DNA from: Rutidosis leptorrhynchoides
Lineage: Eukaryota > Streptophyta > Magnoliopsida > Asterales > Asteraceae
Length of the DNA stretch: 64,000 nucleotides
Direction: 5' to 3'
NCBI RefSeq assembly: GCF_046630445.1
Contig: NC_092333.1
Span: 713,449,001-713,513,000, forward strand
The notes under the pieces: generated by a model
The model's database searches: none
The model's input: only the letters and a program-made list of their open reading frames with translations
What the model was told of the DNA's origin: nothing
Made by a program: the position numbers and the translations under genes
Shown: one piece after another, positions 46,543 through 59,635 of the stretch
How the letters are laid out: every line of letters begins with the position of its first letter
How positions within the stretch are numbered: position 1 is the stretch's first letter

Positions 46543-47226
46543 ATGGATAGACAACCTAATATTTTAAGAGACCTACCCGGAGACATGATTGATGAAATCT
46601 TGTCTAGAGTCGGTCAGAATTCTTCGGCACAACTATTTAAGGCGAGATCAGTTTGTAAGACATTCGAAGAACGTTTCAAGAATGCCTTGGTTTATAAAAG
46701 GCTTTCGTTCGAAAGATGGAGGATATCACATTGGGAAATCCATAAGTTACGATGTGTTTACTTTGACGCATATATTGCGGGGAACCCAAATGCTATTTTA
46801 CGCAATGGGTTAAGAAATTATTTTGACTCAATATATCCGAATATTGGACTTCGTGATTTAGAAAAAGCGGCTAACATGCAACATAAAGAAGCATGTTATG
46901 CTTACGGATTAGTAATGTTCGCTTCTCACCAAAGTGAGAACAAGAACATCGGGCTACAACTATTAAACAAAACGTTCCCACAAGTGACGGAGTCGGTAAT
47001 TGGTGTAAGAAATGAGGTTTTTAGATTGTTACGGGACTGTTGGACATTGCGTAACCCTCGTCCCTTTGACGACGTTACAACACGCTGTCTTATCAACGGC
47101 CATAACGGTTATGTTCCACAAGACCAAGGATGGGAAGTAGTCCTAGTAAAACCAGAATGCATGACTTGTTTCTGGACGTATGAATTACGTGTCTTTATTG
47201 CCTTTGCTGAACGACTTGTGTACTAG
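46543..47226 (+). CDS. F-box-like protein carried by FBX-1 (227 aa)
   Basis: An intact frame from ATG 46543. Residues about 7-45 read LRDLPGDMIDEILSRVGQ followed by SSAQLFKARSVCKTFEE, a typical plant F-box, which in host proteins binds SKP1 to bring targets to an SCF ubiquitin ligase. Residues about 100-145 (LRDLEKAANMQHKEACYAYG, GLQLLNK) resemble a Sel1-type helical repeat. The Cys-rich end (PECMTCFWTYELRVF) recalls the plant F-box group that includes At1g67623 and At2g35280. No retrotransposon domain is present. FBX-2 holds an equally intact copy with about six amino-acid differences. Most likely a host gene captured by the element, now in sense between the acidic ORF and gag. Confidence 0.8.
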   Translation: MDRQPNILRDLPGDMIDEILSRVGQNSSAQLFKARSVCKTFEERFKNALVYKRLSFERWRISHWEIHKLRCVYFDAYIAGNPNAILRNGLRNYFDSIYPNIGLRDLEKAANMQHKEACYAYGLVMFASHQSENKNIGLQLLNKTFPQVTESVIGVRNEVFRLLRDCWTLRNPRPFDDVTTRCLINGHNGYVPQDQGWEVVLVKPECMTCFWTYELRVFIAFAERLVY

Positions 47227-47567
47227 CTAGAATTATCTTTACAACTATCTTGTATCAAAGTTATTGTGTGCTATATTTCATGCTTTATGTAAAATAAGCG
47301 GTATTTTAAGTTTGTAAAATATTGTATAAAAGTTTGAACGCGAAATATTATTATAATCAGTTTTTCATATAGAATTGTAGTAGTTGAATTGTATATTAGC
47401 TACTAAGTATGAACTTAACGGGTAGGTACTACCCGAATTTAAACTTATAAAACGCTAATATGAAGAAAAAGCTTTTATAAATGAGTTCATATTATGCTAC
47501 GAAATACTATTAACTACTCTTAATATTCTGTATGATTAACTTGTTCCATTTGACTATTTTGAAGGAA
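47227..47567 (+). other. Spacer between F-box gene and gag, with a polypurine-tract copy
   Basis: About 340 AT-rich bases with no frame. It includes TTAACGGGTAGGTACT at 47415-47430, identical over 16 bases to the tract at 52166-52181. Confidence 0.75.
47415..47430 (+). other. Internal duplicate of the polypurine tract
   Basis: TTAACGGGTAGGTACT, followed by ACCCG so that GGGTAGGTACTACCC is nearly palindromic. FBX-2 has it too with one change. It may be a second plus-strand start. Confidence 0.6.
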
Positions 47568-49313
47568 ATGGCACCGACTACTCGACACACCGTGAATATG
47601 AATGAAGAGGAATTCCATACTTTTCTAGCTTCAAACATAGCCGCAGTACAGGCTGCGCTACATACCAACAATAACCTTGGATCTAGCAGTACAGGAAATC
47701 GTGTAGGATGCACCTACAAAGAATTCACTGCCTGCAAACCTTTGGAATTTGATGGAACCGAAGGACCGATCGGATTGAAACGGTGGAATGAGAAGGTCGA
47801 ATCGGTGTTTGCCATAAGTAAGTGTACTGAAGAGGACAAAGTGAAGTACGCTACGCATACCTTCACAGGTTCTGCGTTAACATGGTGGAATACCTATCTA
47901 GAGCAAGTGGGACAAGACGATGCGTACGCACTACCGTGGTCAGTATTCAAGCACTTGATGAACGAGAAGTACCGTCCCAGAACCGAGGTCAATAAGCTCA
48001 AGACAGAACTTAGAGGGTTACGAACCCAAGGATTTGATATTACCACGTACGAAAGACGATTCACAGAATTGTGCCTATTGTGTCCGAGAGCATTCGAAGA
48101 TGAGGAAGAGAAGATCGACGCGTTTGTGAAAGGATTACTGGAAAGAATCCAAGAAGATATAAGTTCACACGAGCCCGCCTCCATACAACAGGCATGTAGA
48201 ATGGCTCACAAACTAGTGAACCAGATTGAAGAAAGAATTAAAGAACAGACTGCTGAAGAGGCCAATGTGAAGCAAGTCAAAAGAAAGTGGGAGGAAAATG
48301 GTGATAAGAATCACCAATACCACAACAACAGCAATTACAACAATAATCGCAACAATTATTCCAACAATCGCAACATCAATCGCAACTACAACAAACGGCC
48401 CAACAACAACAACAACAACAACAACAACAGCAACTACAACAATCATCCCAACAACAATAATAACTGTAACAACAACAACAATCAGAAGCAGCTATGCCAA
48501 AGGTGTGAAAAGTATCACTCGGGGTTCTGCACCAAATTTTGCAACAAGTGTAAAAGAAATGGTCATAGCGCGGTGAAGTGTGAGGTCTACGGACCAGGGG
48601 TTAATAGAACGAAAGGAACAAATGGTGTCGGAACGAGTAATGGCGGAGCAAGTAGTGTCGGAGCAAGCTATGCCAATGTAGTTTGTTATAAATGTGGAAA
48701 ACCGGGCCACATTATTAGAAATTGCCCGAACCAGGAGAACACGAATGGACAAGGCCGCGGAAGAGTTTTCAATATTAATGCGGCAGAGGCACAGGAAGAC
48801 CCGGAGCTTGTTACGGGTACGTTTCTTATTGACAATAAATCTGCTTACGTTTTATTTGATTCGGGTGCGGATAGAAGCTATATGAGTAGAGATTTTTGTG
48901 CTAAATTAAGTTGCCCATTGACGCCTTTGGATAGTAAATTTTTACTCGAATTAGCAAATGGTAAATTAATTTCAGCAGATAATATATGTCGGAATCGAGA
49001 AATTAAACTGGTTAGCGAAACATTTAAGATTGATTTGATACCAGTAGAGTTAGGGAGTTTTGATGTGATAATCGGTATGGACTGGTTGAAAGAAGTGAAA
49101 GCAGAGATCGTTTGTTACAAAAATGCAATTCGCATTATACGAGAAAAAGGAAAACCCTTAATGGTGTACGTAGAAAAGGGCAACACGAAGCTACATCTTA
49201 TTAGTAATTTGAAGGCACAAAAACTAATAAGAAAAGGTTGCTATGCTGTTCTAGCACACGTCGAGAAAGTACAAACTGAAGAAAAGAGAATCAATGATGT
49301 TCCCATTGCATAA
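47568..49313 (+). pseudogene. FBX-1 gag and protease
   Basis: I choose the ATG at 47568 (MAPTTRHTVNMNEEEF), which is the one followed by conserved sequence in both copies; an in-frame ATG at 47532 lies in spacer. Retrotrans_gag covers about residues 60-210 (PLEFDGTEGPIGLKRWNE, FTGSALTWWN, LRGLRTQGFDITTYERRF). A long Asn-rich tract (about 245-300) comes from AAC/CAA repeats. Cys/His fingers follow, including CYKCGKPGHIIRNC (about 373-386). The protease motif DSGAD is near residue 431. TAA at 49311-49313 ends it (AAA in FBX-2). RT continues in the same frame. Confidence 0.87.
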
Positions 49314-52145
49314 GAATTTCCCGATGTATTTCCGAAAGAATTACCGGGAATACCCCCACATCGATCCGTTGAATTTCAAATAGATCTTGTACCAGGAGCT
49401 GCACCAATAGCTCGTGCTCCTTACAGACTCGCACCCAGCGAGATGAAAGAACTGCAAAGCCAATTACAAGAACTTTAAGAGCGTGGTTTCATTCGACCAA
49501 GCACATCACCGTGGGGAGCTCCTGTTTTGTTTGTCAAGAAGAAAGATGGTACATTCAGGTTGTGTATCGACTACCGAGAGTTGAACAAACTTACCATCAA
49601 GAACCGCTACCCACTACCGAGAATCGACGACTTATTTGATCAACTACAAGGCTCGTCTGTTTATTCAAAGATTGACTTACGTTCTGGGTATCATCAAATG
49701 CGGGTGAAAGAAGATGATATTCCAAAGACTGCTTTCAGAACACGTTACGGTCATTACGAGTTTATGGTCATGCCGTTTAGTTTAACTAATGCACCAGCTG
49801 TGTTCATGGACCTTATGAACTGAGTGTGTGGACCATACCTTGACAAGTTTGTCATTGTTTTCATTGATGACATACTTATTTACTCAAAGAATGACCAAGA
49901 ACACGGTGAACATTTGAGAAAGGTGTTAGAAGTATTGAGGAAGGAAGAATTGTACGCTAAGTTTTCAAAGTGTGCATTTTGGTTGGAAGAAGTTCAATTC
50001 CTCGGTCACATAGTGAACAAAGAAGGTATTAAGGTGGATCCGGCAAAGATAGAAACTGTTGAAAAGTGGGAAACCCCAAAAACTCCGAAACACATACGCC
50101 AGTTTTTAGGACTAGCTGGTTACTACAGAAGGTTCATCCAAGACTTTTCCAGAATAGCAAAACCCTTGACTGCATTAACGCATAAAGGGAAGAAGTTTGA
50201 ATGGAATGATGAACAAGAGAAAGCGTTTCAGTTATTGAAGAAAAAGCTAACTACGGCACCTATATTGTCATTGCCGGAAGGGAATGATGATTTTGTGATT
50301 TATTGTGACGCATCAAAGCAAGGTCTCGGTTGTGTATTAATGCAACGAATGAAGGTGATTGCTTATGCGTCTAGACAATTGAAGATTCACGAACAAAATT
50401 ATACGACGCATGATTTGGAATTAGGCGCGGTTGTTTTTGCATTAAAGACTTGGAGGCACTACTTATATGGGGTCAAAAGTATTATATATACCGACCACAA
50501 AAGTCTTCAACACATATTTAATCAGAAACAACTGAATATGAGGCAGCGTAGGTGGATTGAATTATTGAATGATTACGACTTTGAGATTCGTTACCACCCG
50601 GGAAAGGCAAATGTGGTAGCCGATGCCTTGAGCAGGAAGGACAGAGAACCCATTCGAGTAAAATCTATGAATATAATGATTCATAATAACCTTACTACTC
50701 AAATAAAGGAGGCGCAACAAGGAGTTTTAAAAGAGGGAAATTTAAAGGATGAAATACCCAAAGGATCGGAGAAGCATCTTAATATTCGGAAAGACGGAAC
50801 CCGGTATAGGGCTGAAAGGATTTGGGTACCAAAATTTGGAGATATGAGAGAAATGGTACTTAGAGAAGCTCATAAAACCAGATACTCAATACATCCTGGA
50901 ACGGGGAAGATGTACAAGGATCTCAAGAAACATTTTTGGTGGCCGGGTATGAAAGCCGATGTTGCTAAATATGTAGGAGAATGTTTGACGTGTTCTAAGG
51001 TCAAAGCTGAGCATCAGAAACCATCAGGTCTACTTCAACAACCCGAAATCCCGGAATGGAAATGGGAAAACATTACCATGGATTTCATCACTAAATTGCC
51101 AAGGACTGCAAGTGGTTTTGATACTATTTGGGTAATAGTTTGTCGTCTCACCAAATCAGCACACTTCCTGCCAATAAGAGAAGATGACAAGATGGAGAAG
51201 TTAGCACGACTGTATTTGAAGGAAGTCGTCTCCCGACATGGAATACCAATCTCTATTATCTCTGATAGGGATGGCAGATTTATTTCAAGATTCTGGCAGA
51301 CATTACAGCAAGCATTAGGAACTCGTCTAGACATGAGTACTGCCTATCATCCACAAACTAATGGGCAGAGTGAAAGGACGATACAAACGCTTGAAGACAT
51401 GCTACGAGCATGTGTTATTGATTTCGGAAACAGTTGGGATCGACATCTACCGTTAGCAGAATTTTCCTACAACAACAGCTACCATTCAAGCATTGAGATG
51501 GCGCCGTTTGAAGCACTTTATGGTAGAAAGTGCAGGTCTCCGATTTATTGGAGTGAAGTGGGGGATAGACAGATTACGGGTCCGGAGATTATACAAGAAA
51601 CTACCGAGAAGATCATCCAAATTCAACAACGGTTGAAAACCGCCCAAAGTCGACAAAAGAGCTACGCTGACATTAAAAGAAAAGATATAGAATTTGAAAT
51701 TGGAGAGATGGTCATGCTTAAAGTTGCACCTTGGAAAGGCGTTGTTCGATTTGGTAAACGAGGGAAATTAAATCCAAGGTATATTGGACCATTCAAGATT
51801 ATTGATCATGTCGGACCAGTAGCTTACCGACTTGAGTTACCTCAACAACTCGCGGCTGTACATAACACTTTCCACGTCTCGAATTTGAAGAAATGTTTTG
51901 CTAAAGAAGATCTCACTATTCCGTTAGATGAAATCCAAATCAACGAAAAACTCCAATTCATCGAAGAACCCGTCGAAATAATGGATCGTGAGGTTAAAAG
52001 ACTTAAGCAAAACAAGATACCAATTGTTAAGGTTCGATGGAATGCTCTCAGAGGACCCGAGTTCACCTGGGAGCGTGAAGATCAGATGAAGAAGAAATAC
52101 CCGCATCTATTTCCAGAAGATTCGTCAACACCTTCAACAGCTTAA
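49314..52145 (+). pseudogene. FBX-1 pol: RT, RNase H, integrase, chromodomain
   Basis: Continues the gag frame with no indel but two more stops: TAA 49476-49478 and TGA 49821-49823 (CGA in FBX-2). RT has [15 protein letters not shown] and FIDD (near 49864). RNase H has [25 protein letters not shown] and [11 protein letters not shown]. Integrase has a full HHCC finger and the DDE set MDF, SDRD and GQSER with Glu at 51372-51374. VIVCR replaces VIVDR of FBX-2, a non-catalytic site. The tail [15 protein letters not shown] with FTWERE is chromodomain-like. From 49824 to the end it is open for 773 codons. Confidence 0.9.
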
Positions 52146-52165
52146 AATTTCGGGACGAAATTTAT

Positions 52166-52180
52166 TTAACGGGTAGGTAC
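52166..52180 (+). other. Polypurine tract of FBX-1
   Basis: TTAACGGGTAGGTAC immediately before the 3' LTR. It is less purine-pure than in Tekay elements. Confidence 0.75.
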
Positions 52181-55100
52181 TGTAGTGACCCGAAATTTTC
52201 CATGTTTATATATATTAATTGAGATTGATATTTACATGATTAAATGTTTCCAACATGTTAAGCAATCAAACTTGTTAAGACTTGATTAATTGAAATATGT
52301 TTCATATAGACAATTGACCACCCAAGTTGACCGGTGATTCACGAACGTTAAAACTTGTAAAAACTATATGATGACATATATATGGATATACATATATAGT
52401 TAACATGATACTATGATAAGTAAACATATCATTAAGTATATTAACAATGAACTACATATGTAAAAACAAGACTACTAACTTAATGATTTTTAAACGAGAC
52501 ATATATGTAACGATTATCGTTGTAAAGACATTTAATGTATATATATCATATTAAGAGATATTCATACATGATAATATCATGATAATATAATAATTTAAAA
52601 TCTCATTTGATATTATAAACATTGGGTTAACAACATTTAACAAGATCGTTAACCTAAAGGTTTCAAAACAACACTTACATGTAACGATTAACGATGACTT
52701 AACGACTCAGTTAAAATGTATATACATGTAGTGTTTTAATATGTATTTATACACTTTTGAAAGACTTCAATACACTTATCAAAATACTTCTACTTAACAA
52801 AAATGCTTACAATTACATCCTCGTTCAGTTTCATCAACAATTCTACTCGTATGCACCCGTATTCGTACTCGTACAATACACAGCTTTTAGATGTATGTAC
52901 TATTGGTATATACACTCCAATGATCAGCTATTAGCAGCACATGTGATTCACCTAACACATGTGGGAACCATCATTTGGCAACTAGCATGAAATATCTCAT
53001 AAAATTACAAAAATATGAGTAATCATTCATGACTTATTTACATGAAAACAAAATTACATATCCTTTATATCTAATCCATACACCAACGACCAAAAACACC
53101 TACAAACACTTTCATTCTTCAATTTTCTTTATCTAATTGATCTCTCTCAAGTTCTATCTTCAAGTTCTAAGTGTTCTTCATATATTCTACAAGTTCTAGT
53201 TACATAAAATCAAGAATACTTTCAAGTTTGCTAGCTCACTTCCAATCTTGTAAGGTGATCATCCAACCTCAAGAAATCTTTGTTTCTTACAGTAGGAAAT
53301 CATTCTAATACAAGGTAATAATCATATTCAAACTTTGGTTCAATTTCTATAACTATAACAATCTTATTTCAAGTGATGATCTTACTTGAACTTGTTTTCG
53401 TGTCATGATTCTGCTTCAAGAACTTCTAGCCATCCAAGGATCCGTTGAAGCTAGATCCATTTTTCTCTTTTCCATTAGGTTTATCCAAGGAACTTAAGGT
53501 AGTAATGATGTTCATAACATCATTCGATTCATACATATAAAGCTATCTTATTCGAAGGTTTAAACTTGTAATCACTAGAACATAGTTTAGTTAATTCTAA
53601 ACTTGTTCGCAAACAAAAGTTAATCCTTCTAACTTGACTTTTAAAATCAACTAAACACATGTTCTATATCTATATGATATGCTAACTTAATGATTTAAAA
53701 CCTGGAAACACGAAAAACACCGTAAAATCGGATTTACGCCGTCGTAGTAACACCGCGGGCTGTTTTGGGTTAGTTAATTAAAAACTATGATAAACTTTGA
53801 TTTAAAAGTTGTTATTCTGAGAAAATGATTTTTATTATGAACATGAAACTATATCCAAAAATTATGGTTAAACTCAAAGTGGAAGTATGTTTTCTAAAAT
53901 AGTCATCTAGACGTCGTTCTTTCGACTGATATGACTACCTTTACAAAAACGACTTGTAACTTATTTTTCCGACTATAAACCTATACTTTTTCTATTTAGA
54001 TTCATAAAATAGAGTTCAATATAAAACCATAGCAATTTGATTCACTCAAAACGGATTTAAAATGAAGAAGTTATGGGTAAAACAAGATTGGATAATTTTT
54101 CTCATTTTAGCTACGTGAAAATTGGTAACAAATCTATTCCAACCATAACTTAATCAACTTGTATTGTATATTATGTAATCTTGAGATACCATAGACACGT
54201 ATACAATGTTTCGACCTATCATTTCGACACATCTATATATATTTCGGAACAACCATAGACACTCTATATGTGAATGTTGGAGTTAGCTATACAGGGTTGA
54301 GGTTGATTCCAAAATATATATAGTTTGAGTTGTGATCAATACTGAGATACGTATACACTGGGTCGTGGATTGATTCAAGATAATATTTATTGATTTATTT
54401 CTGTATATCTAACTGTAGACAACTAGTTGTAGGTTACTAACGAGGACAGCTGACTTAATAAACTTAAAACATCAAAATATATTAAAAGTGTTGTAAATAT
54501 ATTTTGAACATACTTTAATATATATGTATATATTGTTATAGGTTCGTGAATCAACCAGTGGCCAAGTCTTACTTCTCGACGAAGTAAAAATCTGTGAAAG
54601 TGAGTTATATTCCCACTTTTAAAATCTAATATTTTTGGGATGAGAATACATGCAGGTTTTATAAATGATTTACAAAATAGACACAAGTACGTGAAACAAC
54701 ATTCTATGGTTGAATTATCAAAATCGAATATGCCCCTTTTTATTAAGTCTGGTAATCTAAGAATTAGGGAGCAGACACCCTAATTGACGCGAATCCTAAA
54801 GATAGATCTATTGGGCCTAACAAACCCCATCCAAAGTACCGGATGCTTTAGTACTTCGAAATTTATATCATATCCGAAGGGTGTCCCGGAATGATGGGGA
54901 TATTCTTATATATATGCATCTTGTTAATGTCGGTTACCAGGTGTTCACCATATGAATGATTTTTATCTCTATGTATGGGATGTGTATTGAAATATGAAAT
55001 CTTGTGGTCTATTATTATGATTTGATATATATATAGGTTAAACCTATAACTCACCAACATTTTTGTTGACGTTTTAAGCATGTTTATTCTCAGGTGATTA

Positions 55101-55436
55101 TTAAGAGCTTCCGCTGTCGCATACTTAAATAAGGACGAGATTTGGAGTCCATGCTTGTATGATATTGTGTAAAAACTGCATTCAAGAAACTTATTTTGTT
55201 GTAACATATTTGTATTGTAAACCATTATGTAATGGTCCTGTGTAAACGGGATATTTTAGATTATCATTATTTGATAATCTACGTAAAGCTTTTTAAACCT
55301 TTATTGATGAAATAAAGGTTATGGTTTGTTTTAAAATGAATGCAGTCTTTGAAAAACGTCTCATATAGAGGTCAAAACCTCGCAACGAAATCAATTAATA
55401 TGGAACGTTTTTAATCAATAAGAACGGGACATTTCA
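52181..55436 (+). repeat. 3' LTR of FBX-1 (3,256 bp)
   Basis: Parallel to 42363-45615 with scattered single changes. Followed by TSD ATTAA. Confidence 0.93.
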
Positions 55437-55441
55437 ATTAA

Positions 55442-56951
55442 GTTAGCATATCATATAGATATAGAACATGTGTTTAGTTAATTTTAAAAGTCAAGTTAGA
55501 AGGATTAACTTTTGTTTGCGAACAAGTTTAGAATTAACTAAACTATGTTCTAGTGATTACGAGTTTAAACCTTCGAATAAGATAGTTTTATATATATGAA
55601 TCGAATGATGTTATGAACATCATTACTACCTCAAGTTTAGTAGGTAAACCTACTGGAAGTGACAAGAAATGATCTAGCTTCAAAGGATCTTGGATGGCTT
55701 GAAAGTTCTTGATGTAGGATCATGACACAAAAACAAGTTCAAGTAAGATTTTTACTCGAATTAAGATAGTTTATAGTTATAGAAATTGAATCAAAGTTTG
55801 AATATGAATATTACCTTGAATAAGAAAGATAACCTAATGTATATAACAAAGGTTTCTTGATCTTAGATGATTACTTGGAATGGATTAGAAAGCTTGGAAG
55901 TAAATTAGTAATCTTGAAGGGATTTTTGAAGTGTTCTTGAAGTGTTCTTCCTATGATGATTATAGCTTGATTCTTGAAGTGATTTTTGATGAATATGATG
56001 ATTAACTACTGGAAAAATACGTTCATAATAGTGTGTGTGTGTGTGTGTTGAGAGAGAATTAGAAAGAGAATTGGAAGTGAAATGGAGTGAATGATGAGTG
56101 GTAATTGGTGAGTGGTGAGTGGGGTTAAAAGGAGTTCTAGTTAGTTGACTAGCTCATGGTAGAAGTTAAAATTGATTAGTCATACATGACATAATCAAGA
56201 GTGGAATCCCATGCTAGTTCCTATTGGTATATACCCATAGTAAGTACGTTTTGAAGCTGTGTATAATACGGGTAAGAATACGACTAGAATTCTTGATGAA
56301 AGAAAAGAATGGGAAAGTAACTGTAACCATTTTCGTTAAGTATGAGTGTTTTGATATATGTCTTGAAGTCTTCCAAAAGTATTTTAATACATCTAAATAC
56401 ACTACATGTATATACATTTTAACTGAGTCGTTAAGTCATCGTTAGTCGTTACATGTAAGTGTTGTTTTGAAACCTTTAAGTTAACGATCTCAATTAATGT
56501 TGTTAACCCATTGTTTATTATATCTAATGAGATGTTAAATTATTATATTATCATGATATTATGATATATTAATATATCTTAATATGATATATATACATTT
56601 AAATGTCGTTACAACGATAATCGTTACATATATGTCTCGTTTCGAAATCCTTAAGTTAGTAGTCTTGTTTATATGTATATAGCTCATTGTTAATATACTT
56701 ATGGAGATACTTACTTATCATAATCTCATGTTAACCATATGTATATCAGTATATATATCGTCATGTCGTTTTTACAAGTTTTAACGTTCGTGAATCGCCG
56801 GTCAACTTGGGTGGTCAATTGTATATATGAAACATATTTCAATTAATCAAGTCTTAACAAGTTTGATTGCTTAACATGTTGGAAACATTTAATCATGTAA
56901 ATATCAATCTCAATTAATATATATAAACATGGAAAAGTTCGGGTCACTACA
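55442..56951 (-). repeat. 3' LTR of FBX-2, proximal part (divergent U3)
   Basis: Read on the reverse strand it starts TGTAGTGACCCG at 56951. It matches the first part of the FBX-1 LTR with many differences, and about 55850-56230 shows little match at all. Confidence 0.88.
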
Positions 56952-56986
56952 GTACCTACCCGTTAAATAAATTTCGTCCCGAAATT

Positions 56987-59635
56987 TTAAGCTGTTGAAG
57001 GTGTTGACGAATCTTCTGGAAATAGATGCGGGTATTTCTTCTTCATCTGATCTTCACGCTCCCAGGTGAACTCGGGTCCTCTACGAGCATTCCATCGAAC
57101 CTTAACAATTGGTATCTTGTTTTGCTTAAGTCTTTTAACCTCACGATCCATTATTTCGACGGGTTCTTCGATGAATTGAAGTTTTTCGTTGATTTGGATT
57201 TCATCTAACGGAATAGTGAGATCTTCTTTAGCAAAACATTTCTTCAAATTCGAGACGTGGAAAGTGTTATGTACAGCCGCGAGTTGTTGAGGTAACTCAA
57301 GTCGGTAAGCTACTGGTCCGACACGATCAATAATCTTGAATGGTCCAATATACCTTGGATTTAATTTCCCTCGTTTACCAAATCGAACAACGCCTTTCCA
57401 AGGTGCAACTTTAAGCATGACCATCTCTCCAATTTCAAATTCTATATCTTTTCTTTTAATGTCAGCGTAGCTCTTTTGTCTACTTTGGGCGGTTTTCAAC
57501 CGTTGTTGAATTTGGATGATCTTCTCGGTAGTTTCTTGTATAATCTCCGGACCCGTAATCTGTCTATCCCCCACTTCACTCCAACAAATCGGAGACCTGC
57601 ACTTTCTACCATAAAGTGCTTCAAACGGCGCCATCTCAATGCTTGAATGGTAGCTGTTGTTGTAGGAAAATTCTGCTAACGGTATATGTCGATCCCAACT
57701 GTTTCCGAAATCAATAACACATGCTCGTAGCATGTCTTCAAGCGTTTGTATCGTCCTTTCGCTCTGCCCATCAGTTTGTGGATGATAGGCAGTACTCATG
57801 TCTAGACGAGTTCCTAATGCTTGCTGTAATGTCTGCCAGAATCTTGAAATAAATCTACCATCCCTATCAGAGATAATAGAGATTGGTATTCCATGTCTGG
57901 AGACGACTTCCTTCAAATACAGTCATGCTAACTTCTCCATCTTGTCATCTTCTCTTATTGGCAGGAAGTGTGCTGATTTGGTGAGACGATCAACTATTAC
58001 CCAAATAGTATCAAAACCACTTGCAGTCCTTGGCAATTTAGTGATGAAATCCATGGTAATGTTTTCCCATTTCCATTCCGGGATTTCGGGTTGTTGAAGT
58101 AGACCTGATGGTTTCTGATGCTCAGCTTTGACCTTAGAACACGTCAAACATTCTCCTACATATTTAGCAACATCGGCTTTCATACCCGGCCACCAAAAAT
58201 GTTTCTTGAGATCCTTGTACATCTTCCCCGTTCCAGGATGTATTGAGTATCTGGTTTTATGAGCTTCTCTAAGTACCATTTCTCTCATATCTCCAAATTT
58301 TGGTACCCAAATCCTTTCAGCCCTATACCGGGTTTCGTCTTCCCGAATATTAAGATGCTTCTCCGATCCCTTGGGTATTTCATCCTTTAAATTTCCCTCT
58401 TTTAAAACTCCTTGTTGCGCCTCCTTTATTTGAGTAGTAAGGTTATTATGAATCATTATATTCATAGATTTTACTCGAATGGGTTCTCTGTCCTTCCTGC
58501 TCAAGGCATCGGCTACCACATTTGCCTTTCCCGGGTGGTAACGAATCTCAAAGTCATAATCATTCAACAATTCAATCCACCTACGCTGCCTCATATTCAG
58601 TTGTTTCTGATTAAATATGTGTTGAAGACTTTTGTGGTCGGTATATATAATACTTTTGATCCCATATAAGTAGTGCCTCCAAGTCTTTAATGCAAAAACA
58701 ACCGCGCCTAATTCCAAATCATGCGTCGTATAATTTTGTTCGTGAATCTTCAATTGTCTAGACGCATAAGCAATCACCTTCGTTCGTTGCATTAATACAC
58801 AACCGAGACCTTGCTTTGATGCGTCACAATAAATCACAAAATCATCATTCCCTTCAGGCAATGACAATATAGGTGCCGTAGTTAGCTTTTTCTTCAATAA
58901 CTGAAACGCTTTCTCTTTTTCATCATTCCATTCAAATTTCTTCCCTTTATGCGTTAATGCAGTCAATGATTTTGCTATTCTGGAAAAGTCTTGGATGAAC
59001 CTTCTGTAGTAACCAGCTAGTCCTAAAAACTGGCGTATGTGTTTCGGAGTTTTCGGGGTTTCCCACTTTTCAACAGTTTCTATCTTTGCCGGATCCACCT
59101 TAATACCTTCTTTGTTCACTATGTGACCAAGGAATTGAACTTCTTCCAACCAAAATGCACACTTTGAAAACTTAGCATACAATTCTTCCTTCCTCAATAC
59201 TTCTAACACCTTTCTCAAATGTTCACCGTGTTCTTGGTCATTCTTTGAGTAAATAAGTATGTCATCAATGAAAACAATGACAAACTTGTCAAGGTATGGT
59301 CCACACACTCGGTTCATAAGGTCCATGAACACAGCTGGTGCATTAGTTAAACCAAATGGCATGACCATAAACTCGTAATGACCGTAACGTGTTCTGAAAG
59401 CAGTCTTTGGAATATCATCTTCTTTCACCCGCATTTGATGATACCCGGAACGTAAGTCAATCTTTGAATAAACAGACGAGCCTTGTAGTTGATCAAATAA
59501 GTCGTCGATTCTCGGTAGTGGGTAGCGGTTCTTGATGGTAAGTTTGTTCAACTCTCGGTAGTCGATACACAACCTGAATGTACCATCTTTCTTCTTGACA
59601 AACAAAACAGGAGCTCCCCACGGTGATGTGCTTGG
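56987..59635 (-). pseudogene. FBX-2 pol: RT, RNase H, integrase, chromodomain
   Basis: Reverse-strand continuation of the gag frame, without indels. The RT from 59605 has [18 protein letters not shown] and FIDD, followed by RNase H, HHCC and the integrase core. All catalytic integrase residues are kept (TDGQSERT). TGA at 57925-57923 (CGA in FBX-1) interrupts the integrase between MDF and SDRD, in KLARLYLK. The chromodomain-like tail ends at TAA 56989-56987. RT, RNase H and the integrase start are open for 560 codons. Confidence 0.9.

Larger units (their letters stand above)
42363..55436 (+). mobile_element. FBX-1: complete chromovirus with extra F-box and acidic genes
   Basis: 5' LTR 42363-45615, primer site, acidic ORF, F-box-like ORF, gag-pol, polypurine tract, 3' LTR 52181-55436. 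TSD ATTAA (42358-42362 and 55437-55441) lies within the LTR of FBX-2, so the element jumped into its own family's LTR in opposite orientation. LTRs are 3,253 and 3,256 bp and differ at few sites. At 13.1 kb it is long for the clade because of its LTRs and the extra genes. Confidence 0.93.

Noticed and set aside
48298-48576. Threonine-rich forward frame and valine-rich reverse frame
   Set aside because: Shadows of the AAC/CAA tract encoding the Asn-rich part of gag.
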